Source: Brachypodium distachyon
Taxonomy: Eukaryota; Streptophyta; Magnoliopsida; Poales; Poaceae
NCBI RefSeq assembly: GCF_000005505.3
Contig: NC_016133.3
Span: 31,055,008-31,119,007 of the forward strand
Reading direction: 5' to 3'
DNA length: 64,000 bases
The position numbers and the translations under genes are program-made. Under the pieces are notes generated by a model that searched no databases, was not told the DNA's origin, and worked only from the letters and a program-made list of their open reading frames with translations. Below are positions 11,877 to 23,189 of this stretch, in pieces; the stretch's first letter is position 1, and each line of letters begins with the position of its first letter.

Positions 11877-12594
11877 AAATATTTACGTCGGGGAGTAGTA
11901 GCACCGAGTGCACGTCTCGTCTCGGTATCTGCATGCGACGTAACAAATTTACGCCGGAGTAGTAGCAGCGAGCGCACGTTTGAGGCAGCAGCAGCGAGCT
12001 CACGTCTCGTTCGGCATCTGCATGCACCGTAAGAAGTTTAAGTTGAGGCAGCAGGGGGCATAATTTGTGAGGAGTGTCCGCTGTGTTTGCATGAGACGTA
12101 AGAAAGTTACGTTGCAGCTTATAACAACATAGGATGCTAGTCAGCTAGTACGACCTTAAATTACGGCAAACGATCGAGTGGTTCAGAAGGCTCTGTTGCT
12201 TGGTCACGTTGATTCATAAATCACCGGATTGCTATTTTTGAGTGGTTAGAAATTCACTAGATCATAATTTTGTTGATATAAATAGATGCACGGCTATAGC
12301 TTGTAGATTGTATTAACAATGGCAGACACAGACCTAGACCACTGCAACGTTTGTAATTATCCGCAGTACATGTGTGATCTCAGGTTTTCATTTGAACTCC
12401 TCAACTGGTTCACCATATCTGCAGATTTCAAGACTCGCATGGTAAGCCCTATCACTGATCATCAGAAGTTGTTCATTAACATGTTCTAATATTAATTACA
12501 TATGTGTAGGTCATACCTTGTAAATATGGGGACCACTTCACTCGTTATTGAAGGGGCGAGATGAAATTGGAAATGGAACCACTTCATGAATGGT
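11877..12594. repeat. 718-bp direct repeat, arm 1 distal copy
   Basis: Identical in length to 13875-14592 (constant offset of 1998 bp, no indels, a few substitutions). It carries a tandem of degenerate units, each a CATGCGACGTAA-like core followed by GGAGTAGTAGCA, and then the first exon and part of the second exon of the B3-domain gene. Sequence identity stops abruptly after GAATGGT. The mirrored copy is 27196-27913. Confidence 0.9.
12319..12594 (+). pseudogene. B3-domain gene fragment, arm 1 distal copy
   Basis: Exon 1 at 12319-12441 (MADTDLDHCNVCNYPQ...) ends at a GTAAGC donor. Exon 2 begins at 12510 (VIPCKYGDHFTRY) and meets a TGA where one other copy has a Trp codon. It breaks off after HEW at 12594, so most of the domain is missing. 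This is a truncated copy of the gene at 14317. Confidence 0.75.
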
Positions 12595-13874
12595 TTGATA
12601 GACACATGACCCGTCTATCAGATTTTGAACATAAAAGAGTATTTCATGCAGTTCAGCAGTGCACACATGTGCTATAGTTCGGTGCGTTCTCATTTGTTTG
12701 GGGTGAAAACCCAAATTAGGTGCAGATCTGAAAATTCCAATCCACAGCTGTGGGACCTCCGCAACCAGTAATTTTTGCCCGCGTCAAAGAAGAATGAGGT
12801 CTATAGGCGTGAACGTTCTTAACTTCCATCGGTAAACGAGTGAACTTTCATTTTATAGACTGAAATTCCTGACAGTCTCTGAACCTCCGTCACCTGTAAT
12901 TTTTGCCCGCGCCGGAGAAAAAGGATGTCTCCGGGCGTGAATGTACTGAACTTCCCTAAATACACGAGTGAACTTCCTTTTATATACTGTGAACTTCCTG
13001 ACTGTGTCTGAATCTCCGTCGCCTGTATCTTTGCTCGCGCAGAGAAGAAGGACGTCCACGGACGTGAACGTTTTGAAATCCCCTAAAATACGCTAGTGAA
13101 CTTCATTTTTTTTATTGACTGTGAACTTCCTGGCGGTTTCTAAACATCCGCCGCTTGTATCTTCCTCGTTTATAACCTGTGAACTTTCTGACGGTTTCAA
13201 ACAGCGGACGGTAATTTGAAATCTGCTCTTAAACCGTAAGGAATTAGCAAAAACTTTATTAACAAAAAAGTTGCGACTAGTTCGTAGCTTTCCAATGCCG
13301 TATCATTTGCATCATTCCGACTTGTAGTTCAAAATATATCGTAGAAATACCGTCCGTTGTTTTTTGTTTGGTCGCATCCAGCGGACGATAATTTGAAATC
13401 TGCTCTTAAACCGTAAAGAACTAGCAAAACCTTTATAAACGAAAAAGTTGCGCCTAGTTCATAGATTTCCAACGCTGTATCATTTGCATCATTCCGACTA
13501 GCGGTTAAAAATATATCATAGAAATACCGTCCACTGTTTCTTTGTCCGGGCGCAGGGTCGGCAGCGTTCGGGTCGGGGTGCGAGGCCGGCGGCGTTCGGG
13601 TCGGGGTGCGGGGCGGGCAGCGTGCGGGTCGGGGTGCGGGGTCGGGCGGGGTCGGCGGCGCGCGGGTTGGGGTGCTCGATCGGGAGTGGATCGGGGCGTG
13701 CGGGTTGGTCTTAAGGTAGGTTCCTGTTTAGTCCTGCCCTCTCTCTATATATATATCGCGCTATTTGACTCCCTGGGTGCAGAATACGCGCCAGGTTTGC
13801 TGGAGCGACCGCCCCGCACCGCGCCACACGACCCCGCCGCACGGACCGTGAATATTAATCTGCATGCGACGTAA
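12595..13874. repeat. Nested tandem repeats between the 718-bp repeats (arm 1)
   Basis: Three layers are visible. About 12745-13140 holds three imperfect copies of a unit near 125 bp, each with a CTCCGTCRCCTGTA-like block, a GTGAACGTT-like block and GAACTTCC motifs. About 13200-13540 holds two copies of a unit near 178 bp (TTTGAAATCTGCTCTTAAACC, CATTTGCATCATTCCGACT). About 13556-13690 is a GC-rich minisatellite of about four units around GTTCGGGTCGGGGTGCGGGG. A TATATATATAT run at 13745 follows. I see no protein domain; the long GC frame at 13542-13874 is a composition effect. Confidence 0.7.
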
Positions 13875-14592
13875 AAATATTTACGTCGGGGAGTAGTAGC
13901 ACCGAGCGCACGTCTCGTCTCGGTATCTGCATGCGACGTAACAAATTTACGCCGGAGTAGTAGCAGCGAGCGCACGTTTGAGGCAGCAGCAGCGAGCTCA
14001 CGTCTCGTTCGGCATCTGCATGCACCGTAAGAAGTTTAAGTTGAGGCAGCAGGGGGCATAATTTGTGAGGAGTGTCCGCTGTGTTTGCATGAGACGTAAG
14101 AAAGTTACGTTGCAGCTTATAACAACATAGGATGCTAGTCAGCTAGTACGACCTTAAATTACGGCAAGCGATCGAGTGGTTCAGAAGGCTCTGTTGCTTG
14201 GTCACGTTGATTCATAAATCACCGGATTGCTATTTTTGAGTGGTTAGAAATTCACTAGATCATAATTTTGTCGATATAAATAGATGCACGGCTATAGCTT
14301 GTAGATTGTATTAACAATGGCAGACACAGACCTAGACCACTGCAACGTTTGTAATTATCCGCAGTACATGTGCGATCTCGGGTTTTCATTTGAACTCCTC
14401 AACTGGTTCACCATATCTGCAGATTTCAAGACTCGCATGGTAAGCCCTATCACTGATCATCAGAAGTTGTTCATTAACATGTTCTAATATTAATTACATA
14501 TGTGTAGGTCATACCTTGTAAATATGGGGACCACTTCACTCGTTATTGAAGGGGCGAGATGAAATTGGAAATGGAACCACTTCATGAATGGT
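13875..14592. repeat. 718-bp direct repeat, arm 1 proximal copy
   Basis: Second copy of 11877-12594. Its right end lies within exon 2 of the B3-domain gene, where only this copy continues into the rest of the gene. The pair could be terminal repeats of an element or 1.37 copies of a 1998-bp tandem duplication. I favour the duplication, because the ends do not begin TG or end CA and the boundary lies inside an exon. Confidence 0.9.
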
Positions 14593-14940
14593 ATGAGTTC
14601 GAGGTAAAAAAAAGAGGGGCAAAATTCTACCTCGCAGGCGATTGGGAGATGTTCGCGAACATTTACAATATTAAGCAAGGCGATGAGCTGTGTTTTGTCC
14701 TTGGCCCAATCATCCACGAACACCTAACTATTGGCCATTTACGCCGGCGGTCAGGCGGTATAGCACTGCCTAGGTGCACCATTGGTCGGTTTTGTTCCCA
14801 TTATACTTACCCATTGTCTGGAAACTTATGCCATGAGTTAAACCTAATGATAATATCAATCTTTATCTTCAGCGGAATACGAGGCTGAGCAAGAGCGGGA
14901 CCAGATGGAGGAATGTACAACCTCGGTCGACACTCAATAG
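14317..14940 (+). pseudogene. B3-domain protein gene, arm 1 copy with nonsense codon
   Basis: Exon 1 is 14317-14439 (41 codons, starts MADTDLDHCNVCNY, ends at a GTAAGC donor). Exon 2 starts at 14508 after TGTGTAG. Together they read FTISADFKTRM / VIPCKYGDHF, then KLEMEPLHEWYEFEVKKRG, then AGDWEMFANIYNIKQGDELCFVL. That is a plausible single plant B3 DNA-binding domain (REM-like) with its closing GW..F....L..GD..F pattern. Codon 14547-14549 is TGA in this copy, whereas the mirror copy in arm 2 reads TGG. Exon 2 probably stops near 14772. A possible acidic third exon at 14873-14940 (EAEQERDQMEE) ends in TAG, but the splice phase is unresolved. Confidence 0.6.
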
Positions 14941-16140
14941 TGGATGATTATGACGCTTCTTGCTACCGTTGCCCGTCTCCCGTCATGATTTATTTAAAAA
15001 AATTACGTCGCATGGGGAGTCTGGCTCGGTCGAGTGGCTAGGGTTGGTCCCGTCGTTCGGCTCATTAGATCGACCTGGGTGAAAAATAGTTAGTCTACAC
15101 CCTCGGTATCTAATAGAGTATTGATGGCGAGTGCGGCACCACAGGAAGAGGGCGGCGATCGGGCACATCCGCGGCGAAGAAAGCTAGTCTTGTGTTGTGT
15201 TTTTTTTACGGATTTGACAAGTCTATATTGCCCTCCCACATTACTCCTTTGTTTAGATGGAGTATTAGGTATGGTAGGACCTGCAATATAATTTTATTTT
15301 GAACCGGTTATAAGAACAAAAATGCTTTTAATTATAATTGTCCCAACAAAAAATAAAAGATAATGATTTTGCAATAGAAGCACCCCTACGCTCAGCCCAA
15401 CAAAATACAGCCCACATGGCGCACAACACGGCATCCCAGACACCAGCCCAGCAGCTCGGTCGCTCGCGCAACCTGTGACTGTGAGGATCGTCGTCTGTCT
15501 CGAGTACTGCCCATTCCCAAAGTCCATGCAACGAAAAGAACGGAAGCCGCCCAACTGCAAGCCCCCAAAATCCAAAACTCTACCACAGCGATCAGCGGCC
15601 GGCGGACGAGAACGGCTGGCTCATTCACGTTTTCAACTCCATCTCAGCAAGGTGCAGCACGAGCGCAAGGCACGCACGGCATTGTTTGAGGTTTGTGTTT
15701 ATCTGAAAAAGTTATCCTGCATTGGATTTAGAATGATTCATGATGCACCGATGTAGTTGTTGTTTAAGTACTAATTAACCAGATTATGTTTAATGGAGAC
15801 TAGTAATGCGTCCAAAATGATCTGTTTGAATCCGAAATACAGTTCGTGCGCGCATGCGTATATATATCATATTTCTTCCCCCTGGCATCCACATCAACCG
15901 TGGTACGTACGTATTGAGTTAATCTCCAATCTGCAAGAAATAGTGTCATGTGAGAGGACAAAACAAAATGTACTATATGGCACATAGTTGCATGAACGAG
16001 GTATCAAGTCCTTCAAAAGCTATTATCCTGAAAAGCTTGCTCTCACATGTGCTCCACTACCTCAAAAAGTATCTCTCTTTATTGGCCCATGATTATTGAT
16101 GAGAATTTAGACACTTCCTGAAATAAATCAATAAAAAATT
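14941..16140. other. Inner arm 1 and start of loop, no clear gene
   Basis: The stretch 14990-15826 is present in arm 2 at roughly 95 percent identity. A compositionally mixed segment at 15400-15660 has frames open on both strands but no domain. 15827-16140 is the first part of the loop, unique to this side. I see nothing certain; it could be a 5' flank or terminal region of the transposase gene that follows. Confidence 0.4.
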
Positions 16141-16182
16141 ATGGCATGCAAATGTAAGCTGATCAATTTGCAGGAAAATAAC

Positions 16183-19100
16183 ATGGACTCATCTCCATGT
16201 TTCCGGCGGCGAGAACCGGAAGACACATCCGCATCTCCGGAGAAGGTAGTTGTGTCTGACCGTGCGATTGCACATACCTCTTACCTCACTCCGAAACATG
16301 GCGTCGGGACATCGGGAGCCAGGTGCTCAACTGGATCGATGGCCGGTGATAACCCAACAGCACGCCACCCAGCGATGCACTTGTCCAGGATAACTCCGCC
16401 TCAACCTGTTCAACCACAAGAAATGATGACACCAGATCCGAACGCAAAATTTACACATGTAGGTTCTCTCAACTTCTGTGTGGAACAAAAAAATTATGAC
16501 AATATTTTGACGTGTTTATGTTAATAATCTATTTCAGGGTGAGCAAGTTCATGAGGACTTTGTTCCGAAGAAAAATATGGTTTTTGCTACATGTGAAGAA
16601 GGCTATGAGTTTTATCGGCAATACGCCAGGGAAGCCGGATTTGGAATTAAGAAACATAAGAACAAGACGATGTCACGCCTGTATGCTTGCTCTAGGCAAG
16701 GTTCAAGTACATTTTACAAGACGGGCGGGGAGCGCAAACGTGCAAAAATGTCAAAGAGGGTTGGTTGCAAGGCTGCCGTCAAGATCAAGCTGAAAGGAAC
16801 TGAATGGTTCTACGAGAATGTAGAGTTGGAGCATAACCATGCTCTCAACCCTAATCCATGTGAGGTGAAGCACATGCGTTCACACAAGATCCGGTAATTA
16901 TGGAATATGTTGATGATCTTCAGCAAAGTGGCGTCTCCCCTATCGCAACCATGAATGTGTTGGCTACCTTAAATGGAGACCCTGAGCTCTTGCCAATGAA
17001 TGACCGTGACCTAGAAAACAGGTAAACCAAGACCGAATCAGTTGCATACATATTATTTTTAAAGACAGTTGATAACATACCTGCTAACTTCATCACTCTG
17101 CACTGATACAAACTGATATATGAAATGCAGAAGGGCGGCTAATTTACGAGAGGAGCAAGTGGTTGATGTAAAGAAGCTCATGGCCTTCTTCAGTGAGTAC
17201 AGAACACATAACCCAAAATTTTATTACGATATTGAATTCGATTCAGCAGGGGTCGTGAAAAATATTTTCTGGAGTCATGCTAGCTGCCAAGCTAACTATG
17301 CCGAGTTTGGAGATGTGGTCACATTCGACACCACATACAGGAGCAATTTTTATTGCATGCCATTGGGCATGTTTGTTGGGAGCAACCATCATTTGCAGAA
17401 TGTAATATTTGGGTTTGTCCTCGTCCGCGATGAGACACAGAAAACTTTTGAATGGGTTTTTCGGACTTTCAAGAACTGCATGGAAGGAAAAGATCCTATT
17501 TGCATACTGACAGGTACACAAGGCCTTTTCTGTCTGCATATACACATCTCCAACCAATCACTTTGTAACCAATTTGTTTGCTAACTAATAATTAATTACT
17601 ATGTAGATCAAGACCAAGCTATGGCAAATGCTCTTCAAGCTGTGTTTGTCAGGACGATTCATAGGCTCTGCAGGTGGCATATGTTGAACAAGCACACGGA
17701 GAGCTTGAATAAACTTTATCACTCGAATAAAGGGTTGGAGGAAAAGCTACTCACAGCAGTTAATCACCCACTAACCCCAGCAGTGTTTGAGAATGCATGG
17801 CAGGAGATGGTGAGTGAGTACGAACTCGAGTCAGATCCAACATTGTGTAGTCTGTACGAGCTCCGAGCTAGCTGGATTGCTTCTTACTTCAAGGACATTT
17901 TCTGCGGGAGAATGACGTCGACTCAACGTAGTGAGTGCATGGACAGAATGGTGAAAAGACACCACGTTGATGATTCAACACCTCTCCATGTGTTTGCTAA
18001 AAAAATGTACCAAGTGTTACAAAGGAGAAAAGATGCTGAAGGTCAAGAAACAATTGCATCGCAGGTATTGGATCTAACAGAACATCAAATTCTGATAAAT
18101 GGTTTCTTGTATTCTCTGTCATCTTAAAATCATGTAACATACAAATGGAAAGTTCAGAAACAGACAAATTTATCTTGGAACATTCATCGTATAAATTGGA
18201 TATGTCTGTAGAAAGCTATGTAAAAATGTTGGGTTTAGCCTTCTGAATGGCGTAGCAAAGCAATAATGTAAAATTTGTGTATATACGGCTGTTTGTAGTT
18301 GCTATCATAGTCATGTGAAACTTTTTACATCAATGCACGTCAATGGTACAATGTAGCAGGAATAATAGGTGTTGTGGCTTTGATCTGCAAAACAACCATG
18401 TGCTCATTTATATACTTAGAGCTATAACTTTGCAATAATGTAAATTCTTTCAATCCTTAAGCTGGGTAATTTTCATTCAATTCTATCATTACTTGAAATG
18501 AAAACACATGAACATATCAATCATTCACTCTTCTTTGCGAATGTAGGCCCCCCCTGCGACAAAGACAAACTATCCTCTGGAACGTCAGCTGAGCAGGATC
18601 TACACACGTGCAGTATTCAAAAAATACCAAGAAGCCTATGTTGCTGGAACCTCTTTCCGGACAAAGAATGATGGCCCATGTAAATTCCTTGTGTACTATG
18701 GTAGGGAAGGCCCTACGTTTTCATGGTCACAACATGAGTACATGGTAGTTTGCGATGAAGAGAAAGAAGAATACAGTTGTTGAGTGCAAACAGTGGGAGC
18801 ACACAGGTAACCAAAATATGGGTCTCCACAATTTTACAGTGAAAAATACCATGATTGGAACCACGTTTATATTAACTATGTGTGTCATTGCGCATGACTG
18901 CTTTGCCCACACCTCATTATAGTACTGATAAATGAGCAGATTCAAAAGCTCCCTAGCAAGTACGTGCTAAGAAGGTACACGAGGAATGCACATATTGACC
19001 TTCACTACGACAGGAATGATACTATCCAGACAGGAAATGATGGCCTATCAAAAGGTGGGAGAAATAGCAACATGCTAAGACAAGCTTATGCAACTATAAG

Positions 19101-19605
19101 AGCGGGGATTAGATCAATAGTAGGCTACGAAAGATACATGACCGTCATGAAGGAACTTAGGGAGCAGCTAGAAGAAATTCCTGCTGATGAGATGCCGGTG
19201 CGAGATGAGACAGCCAATGATGATCCACCAGACCTGTTGGGAACCATTCTTAAAGCCCTTCGAAAGTCCAGCACAAAGGGCTCTAGAGCTGAAGATGGAG
19301 CGGCACCAATCATCGGCGCACGTGGGCCAAAGATGTGCACAAGAACTTGTAGCAACTGTGGCCTACAACAAGGTCACAATAAAAAATCATGCCCCCATCC
19401 ACCACAAAAATTTGCGGTCGGTGGCACCAGCGCAGGCAGGGGCCGGGACAGGGGCAGGGGAAGAGGCAGGGGAAGGAATGCGAGAGGCAAAGGAGTCGTA
19501 AGAACTCGACGCCGTCTTCTGGATGACGAGGAAGATGAAGATGATCATGATGGAAATGATGAGGAAGATAGTGAATCACCATGCGGATCAGACAGTAGTG
19601 CTTAG
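16183..19605 (+). pseudogene. FAR1-related (FRS) / MULE transposase gene, frameshifted
   Basis: Exons read consistently with GT/AG phases: 16183-16458, 16538-17021, 17131-17513, 17607-18064, 18547-18806 and about 18893-19605. Domain order: an N-terminal FAR1 DNA-binding region (EGYEFYRQYAREAGFG, then SKRVGCKAAVKIKL and ELEHNHALNP), a MULE transposase core (VVTFDTTYRSN, PLGMFVGSNHH, the second Asp in LTDQDQAM, CRWHMLNKH), a SWIM zinc finger (CECKQWEHT, then LLCPH), a CCHC-like knuckle (CSNCGLQQGHNKKSC) and an RG-rich, then acidic tail. Two lesions are visible. A 7-bp deletion near 16889 is revealed by comparison with the intact stretch at 23498. An extra T at 18780-18781 gives a TGA inside the SWIM finger. 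The acceptor before the last exon is also not obvious. It is derived from a functional DDE-type transposase or FAR1-like factor but probably makes no full protein. Confidence 0.82.
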
Positions 19606-20568
19606 TACTACTATGCCAGGAAACTGATTAGATTAGAATGGGATTGATATGTTGTTCTTCTGATTCACGAAATGATTTGTGGTTTTTGCACATTAGACAC
19701 AAAAGTTGTGACTATTATGCCAATAGTGTGCTATGTAATATATTCACAAAATGATGAGTACTCCAAAATGATTGTCATCAGATGGAGGGATTGAACCTGT
19801 TATGCAAGAGAATATGTACTACTACATTCTGTCTGGATTCCAAAGTGCAGATCTTGCCATATATTCATTTCTATGAAACGCAATAGCTGGACAACCCACT
19901 TCCAGTCTCCTTGTTGCCCATTTCTGTCCGAAAACTTTGCAGATGATTAACCAACCTTCCAGTTCTACCGTTTGTAACTCTGAAATCTGTACATTCTATT
20001 GACATTGAGGTCTAAGACGTGGCTAAATTATGTATATTCTTTTCATAAGCCAATTCTGTATATTTTGTTGACTTACAAGCAATGAATTGAATCAGTCAGG
20101 CACTAAAAACATTTTGAGGATGTATGTTTGGTTGCACGTTTGCCAACAGAAAAAACACATTCATTCGCAAAAGACAGTATTGAAAGATCTTTCACAGGGC
20201 CTGTCTGTTAGGGCTTGCTAGAGGTTCATACAAGAATCAACGCATTTGGAGTCTGCTTTCAGCACTACCCGCCTATCGTCTTCCTTTAATTTGCCTCACT
20301 TGGTATCAGTACACAGTTTGAAGAAAACTGGAACAGGACATCATTACAGAAAGCGCGTATCAAAAACTTCTCATTACGTATTGTCAGTGTAGAGACAATC
20401 AAGAACAAATTGACAAAAAAAACCATAATATGAACTGATAAGCATCATGTAACATCAGGCTAAATTGCAAGTGGCACTGTGGCAGCTGACAAAACAAGTT
20501 TGTATACAGAGGTGTGGAACTTAGTTTGAAGGACGAGGATGCACAACCAGAGCTTCAAAAAAAGTTTT
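19606..20568. other. 3' flank between convergent genes
   Basis: No coding pattern. The segment 19771-20081 recurs in inverted orientation at 23583-23896, and 19726-19758 recurs directly at 23924-23956. Both are pieces of the rearranged loop/arm 2 junction, so this flank was a template for it. Confidence 0.75.
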
Positions 20569-23130
20569 TCACTGCTGCGTGATCGTGGGCCTGAAATTCT
20601 CCAGAGGATTAGGCAAAGGCCTGACCTCGTTCAAATCATGGAAGAGGATGTACGAGAGATCTTCGGCCTTGTAATGATTCTCCTTTGACTGCAGTACACA
20701 AAATTTCGATTTAAATTTGCAAACATGGAAGATTAATGTTGAATATGGAATTTAGTAGAGTGACTGAAAATACCGGTTCAATGCTGCAACGAAGCTGACT
20801 GTCTTCGCCGTCGTACTGGCGCAAAAACCTAATTGCGAACGATGCACATGAGTTGCCTCCTGTACGTTGTCGGGGCACTTCCTTGCTCCAAATTGGCCAT
20901 TCAGAGAAATCTTCGAACTGTTTATTGGTCACTGTTTGAAAAGCATCACTCAGGCGTTTAATCGATCTGTAACCCCAGGGGTTATTTCTTTCTTCAAACG
21001 AGGCACCATTTTTGCTCCAGTCAATAGAGTCCAGAATATCAATCCGGGTGTTGACTCCGTTGATGCAGTAGACGGAAAAGTGGTTGCTGTGGTGATATGT
21101 CCAAAGTATCTGAATATATTTACATGGCAAACAAAAATAATTAATTTACCGTGTAGAAAAAAAAAACGAACTTCAGTGAAATTACAAGTACTAACCAGGT
21201 TAATCTGATTGGGGTCAAGAGCATGTAGATGCTCAGACAAGTATTCGGCAGCCATGGAACTGTCAGTACGCCTGCCCCGGAAGAAGCTCTTCACAGTTCA
21301 TCAAGGACTGGCAAAATAAATGTAGCACAAAAAGGAAAGAGTCATATATCAAAGATGGAAATGACTGGCAGGTGCATGAAGCAGAAACATGATGTTTTGT
21401 GGGGCAAATATAAAGACTAGCTGTCGCACCCCAAGCGTCCAACTGAGGAAAAGCCTATAACCCCTACACGGTGGCGCAAGAAGCTTCTCATCATGACGAA
21501 GACACTCGGTGTAAAAGTTCATGATCTCTATTAATGTAGACGTGTTGTCCTTAAAAGATGAAGCCAAAGCCTTGCCACAAGAGCACACACCAAGGGACGT
21601 GTTGGATAGAAGAGGAACACTGCCAACACTTCAAATGAGTACTGAATTGGAAGAGGTCAACATAAGAAAAATACAAGGCATAAGGAATACTTACTCTGAC
21701 AAACTTCCGTCCCAGATGACGGTGTCACGCACAGCAAGGGCGCTACGAAGAGGAATAGGACAAACTCCTTTGTTAGTTTGGCACTTGAAAGGAGAAAGCA
21801 GTTTGAAACTCAAATTTTTATTTCTCCTGCTTATTTTTGGAGGTTGGCATCCATCCAAAACCCTACGGCTATGAACAACCTTGTGCTGGGAATTCCTTGA
21901 CATGGATAATTTGTTGGAAGGATGTGAGACCTCTGGCTTACTAATAATGGTGGCAGTCTTCTTGCGAGAACCATGAGACTGCATTCAAAAAGGAAATGAT
22001 TGAGAGTTGTTGGATCAAATAAAAAAAGAAACCAAGGATGATATTTTTATATTTTCATTTTTGGTTCGATTTTATTTGGTTTCCTTACTATCTTTTACTT
22101 GTGTACAGGTAGTATCAACATAGTATATTATGGCCAAAAGATTCTTACTACTGTTATGTGCTCATCAGAAATGACCAAATTACCAGTGCTATTCCCTGTT
22201 AAGCATTTGCAAATAGTTGATGAAAAAAAAAAGTGCACCCACAGATAAGCATTTGCAAACAGTTGATGTAGTTCAATAAGGGCAGGGTCAAATCAACGCC
22301 CTCAGGTCTGCAAGTGTGGACGATAAGAAAATGGAAAAAGATGGAACTACCTCGGCTCGGTCAAACATCGATTGGAGGCTCTCCTGCTGAAGTGCCAAGT
22401 TTTCAGTGTCATGTTTATCTTGCTGTGGCGTTTTGTCAAAAACAGGAGGAAGCATATAGGGCAGCTGTAAATTATACAAGCAAGTCAACAATAAAAATTA
22501 AATTACAGAAATCATACATTTCATTTACTCTCCATACCTTAGTGCAGGCGGCCGTCTGTTGGAGACCAGCATCTCGAAGTTGTTGGGACACCTCCCACGG
22601 TTGGGTCACAGGTTCAGTGCCATCAACAGATGGGGTGAACGAGTCGTGGTAAACATCTGGTGTCTTATCAAACACAGGATGAGGCAGCGGGCCAGACTGA
22701 GAAAAATAGAGGGGACGGAACGTTGAAACAATATGAACATATTAGACCATATACAAATATTTCGTGTCAAATGGATTGCAGAGATCTAACCTTGGTGTGG
22801 ATGCCACGACCTGATGGATCTGACACAATATTCCTCATTGTGGGAGAAATACGACGTGTCCTAGGGCTGGCCATCTGACCTGCTGCATCTGCACCAACTT
22901 GTGTACAGAGACCAGGCTGCTCATTTCCCTCCTCAACGGTAGCTGGAAAAGCATAGAGCATGTTCAGGACAATATTATGCTCGCAAGTCAATTACATACA
23001 TAATAAGGCAGACAACATAAGGGCTTATTTGCAAATAATGAAGATGGACAGTGTGACCTCGATCCGCAGCTGATGGATCCGCATCCCCTTGCTCATCAGT
23101 CAGTCCTTCGTCTGGTCGGCAAAACTCATC
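20569..23130 (-). CDS. Ulp1-like cysteine protease gene (MULE-associated), exon limits approximate
   Basis: The C-terminal half is clear. The minus-strand exon 21109-20774 reads ILWTYHHSNHFSVYCIN, IDILDSIDW and VPRQRTGGNSCASFAIRF, which gives the His, Asp, Gln and Cys of a Ulp1/SUMO-protease-like triad in order. The last exon, 20688-20569, ends ITQQ then TGA. Upstream exon-like pieces are 21294-21195 (KSFFRGRRTDSSMAAEYLSEH, LHALDPNQINL), about 21590-21425 (EIMNFYTECLRHDEKLL), about 21984-21700 (basic, Ser-rich), 22490-22290, 22680-22530 (VFDKTPDVYHDSFTP) and 22890-22770. A stop lies just upstream of the KSFF exon in the same frame, so one junction is misplaced or the gene is damaged. Such proteases occur as passengers in plant MULEs, and substrate specificity is unknown. 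Confidence 0.62.
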
Positions 23131-23189
23131 TAGTATGACAATGATTAGAACAGAAAAAAAATATGTCGAAAAAAGAAAAGGCTAGTTTT

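Larger units (their letters stand above)
6945..15826. repeat. Arm 1 of giant inverted repeat
   Basis: This segment is the reverse complement of 23966-32845. Paired positions sum to 39790 from 6945 to at least 15531, so there is no net indel over about 8.6 kb. A 2-bp shift appears before the inner end, where the sum becomes 39792. From 6945 to about 14545 I found only three mismatches (7969, 11917, 14040). From about 14549 to 15826 mismatches are frequent, about 4 to 6 per 100 bases where I checked. The outer end falls in a tRNA-like stretch and the inner end falls just after AATGATCTGTT. Confidence 0.97.

Noticed and set aside
13542..13874. A 110-codon Gly/Arg/Val-rich frame in arm 1 (and mirror in arm 2)
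   Set aside because: It is the translation of a GC minisatellite; the repetition follows the DNA unit, not a protein pattern.
11877..14592. LTR retrotransposon with 718-bp LTRs
   Set aside because: Repeats do not begin TG or end CA, no primer-binding site or polypurine tract is visible, and the repeat ends lie within an exon of the B3 gene.
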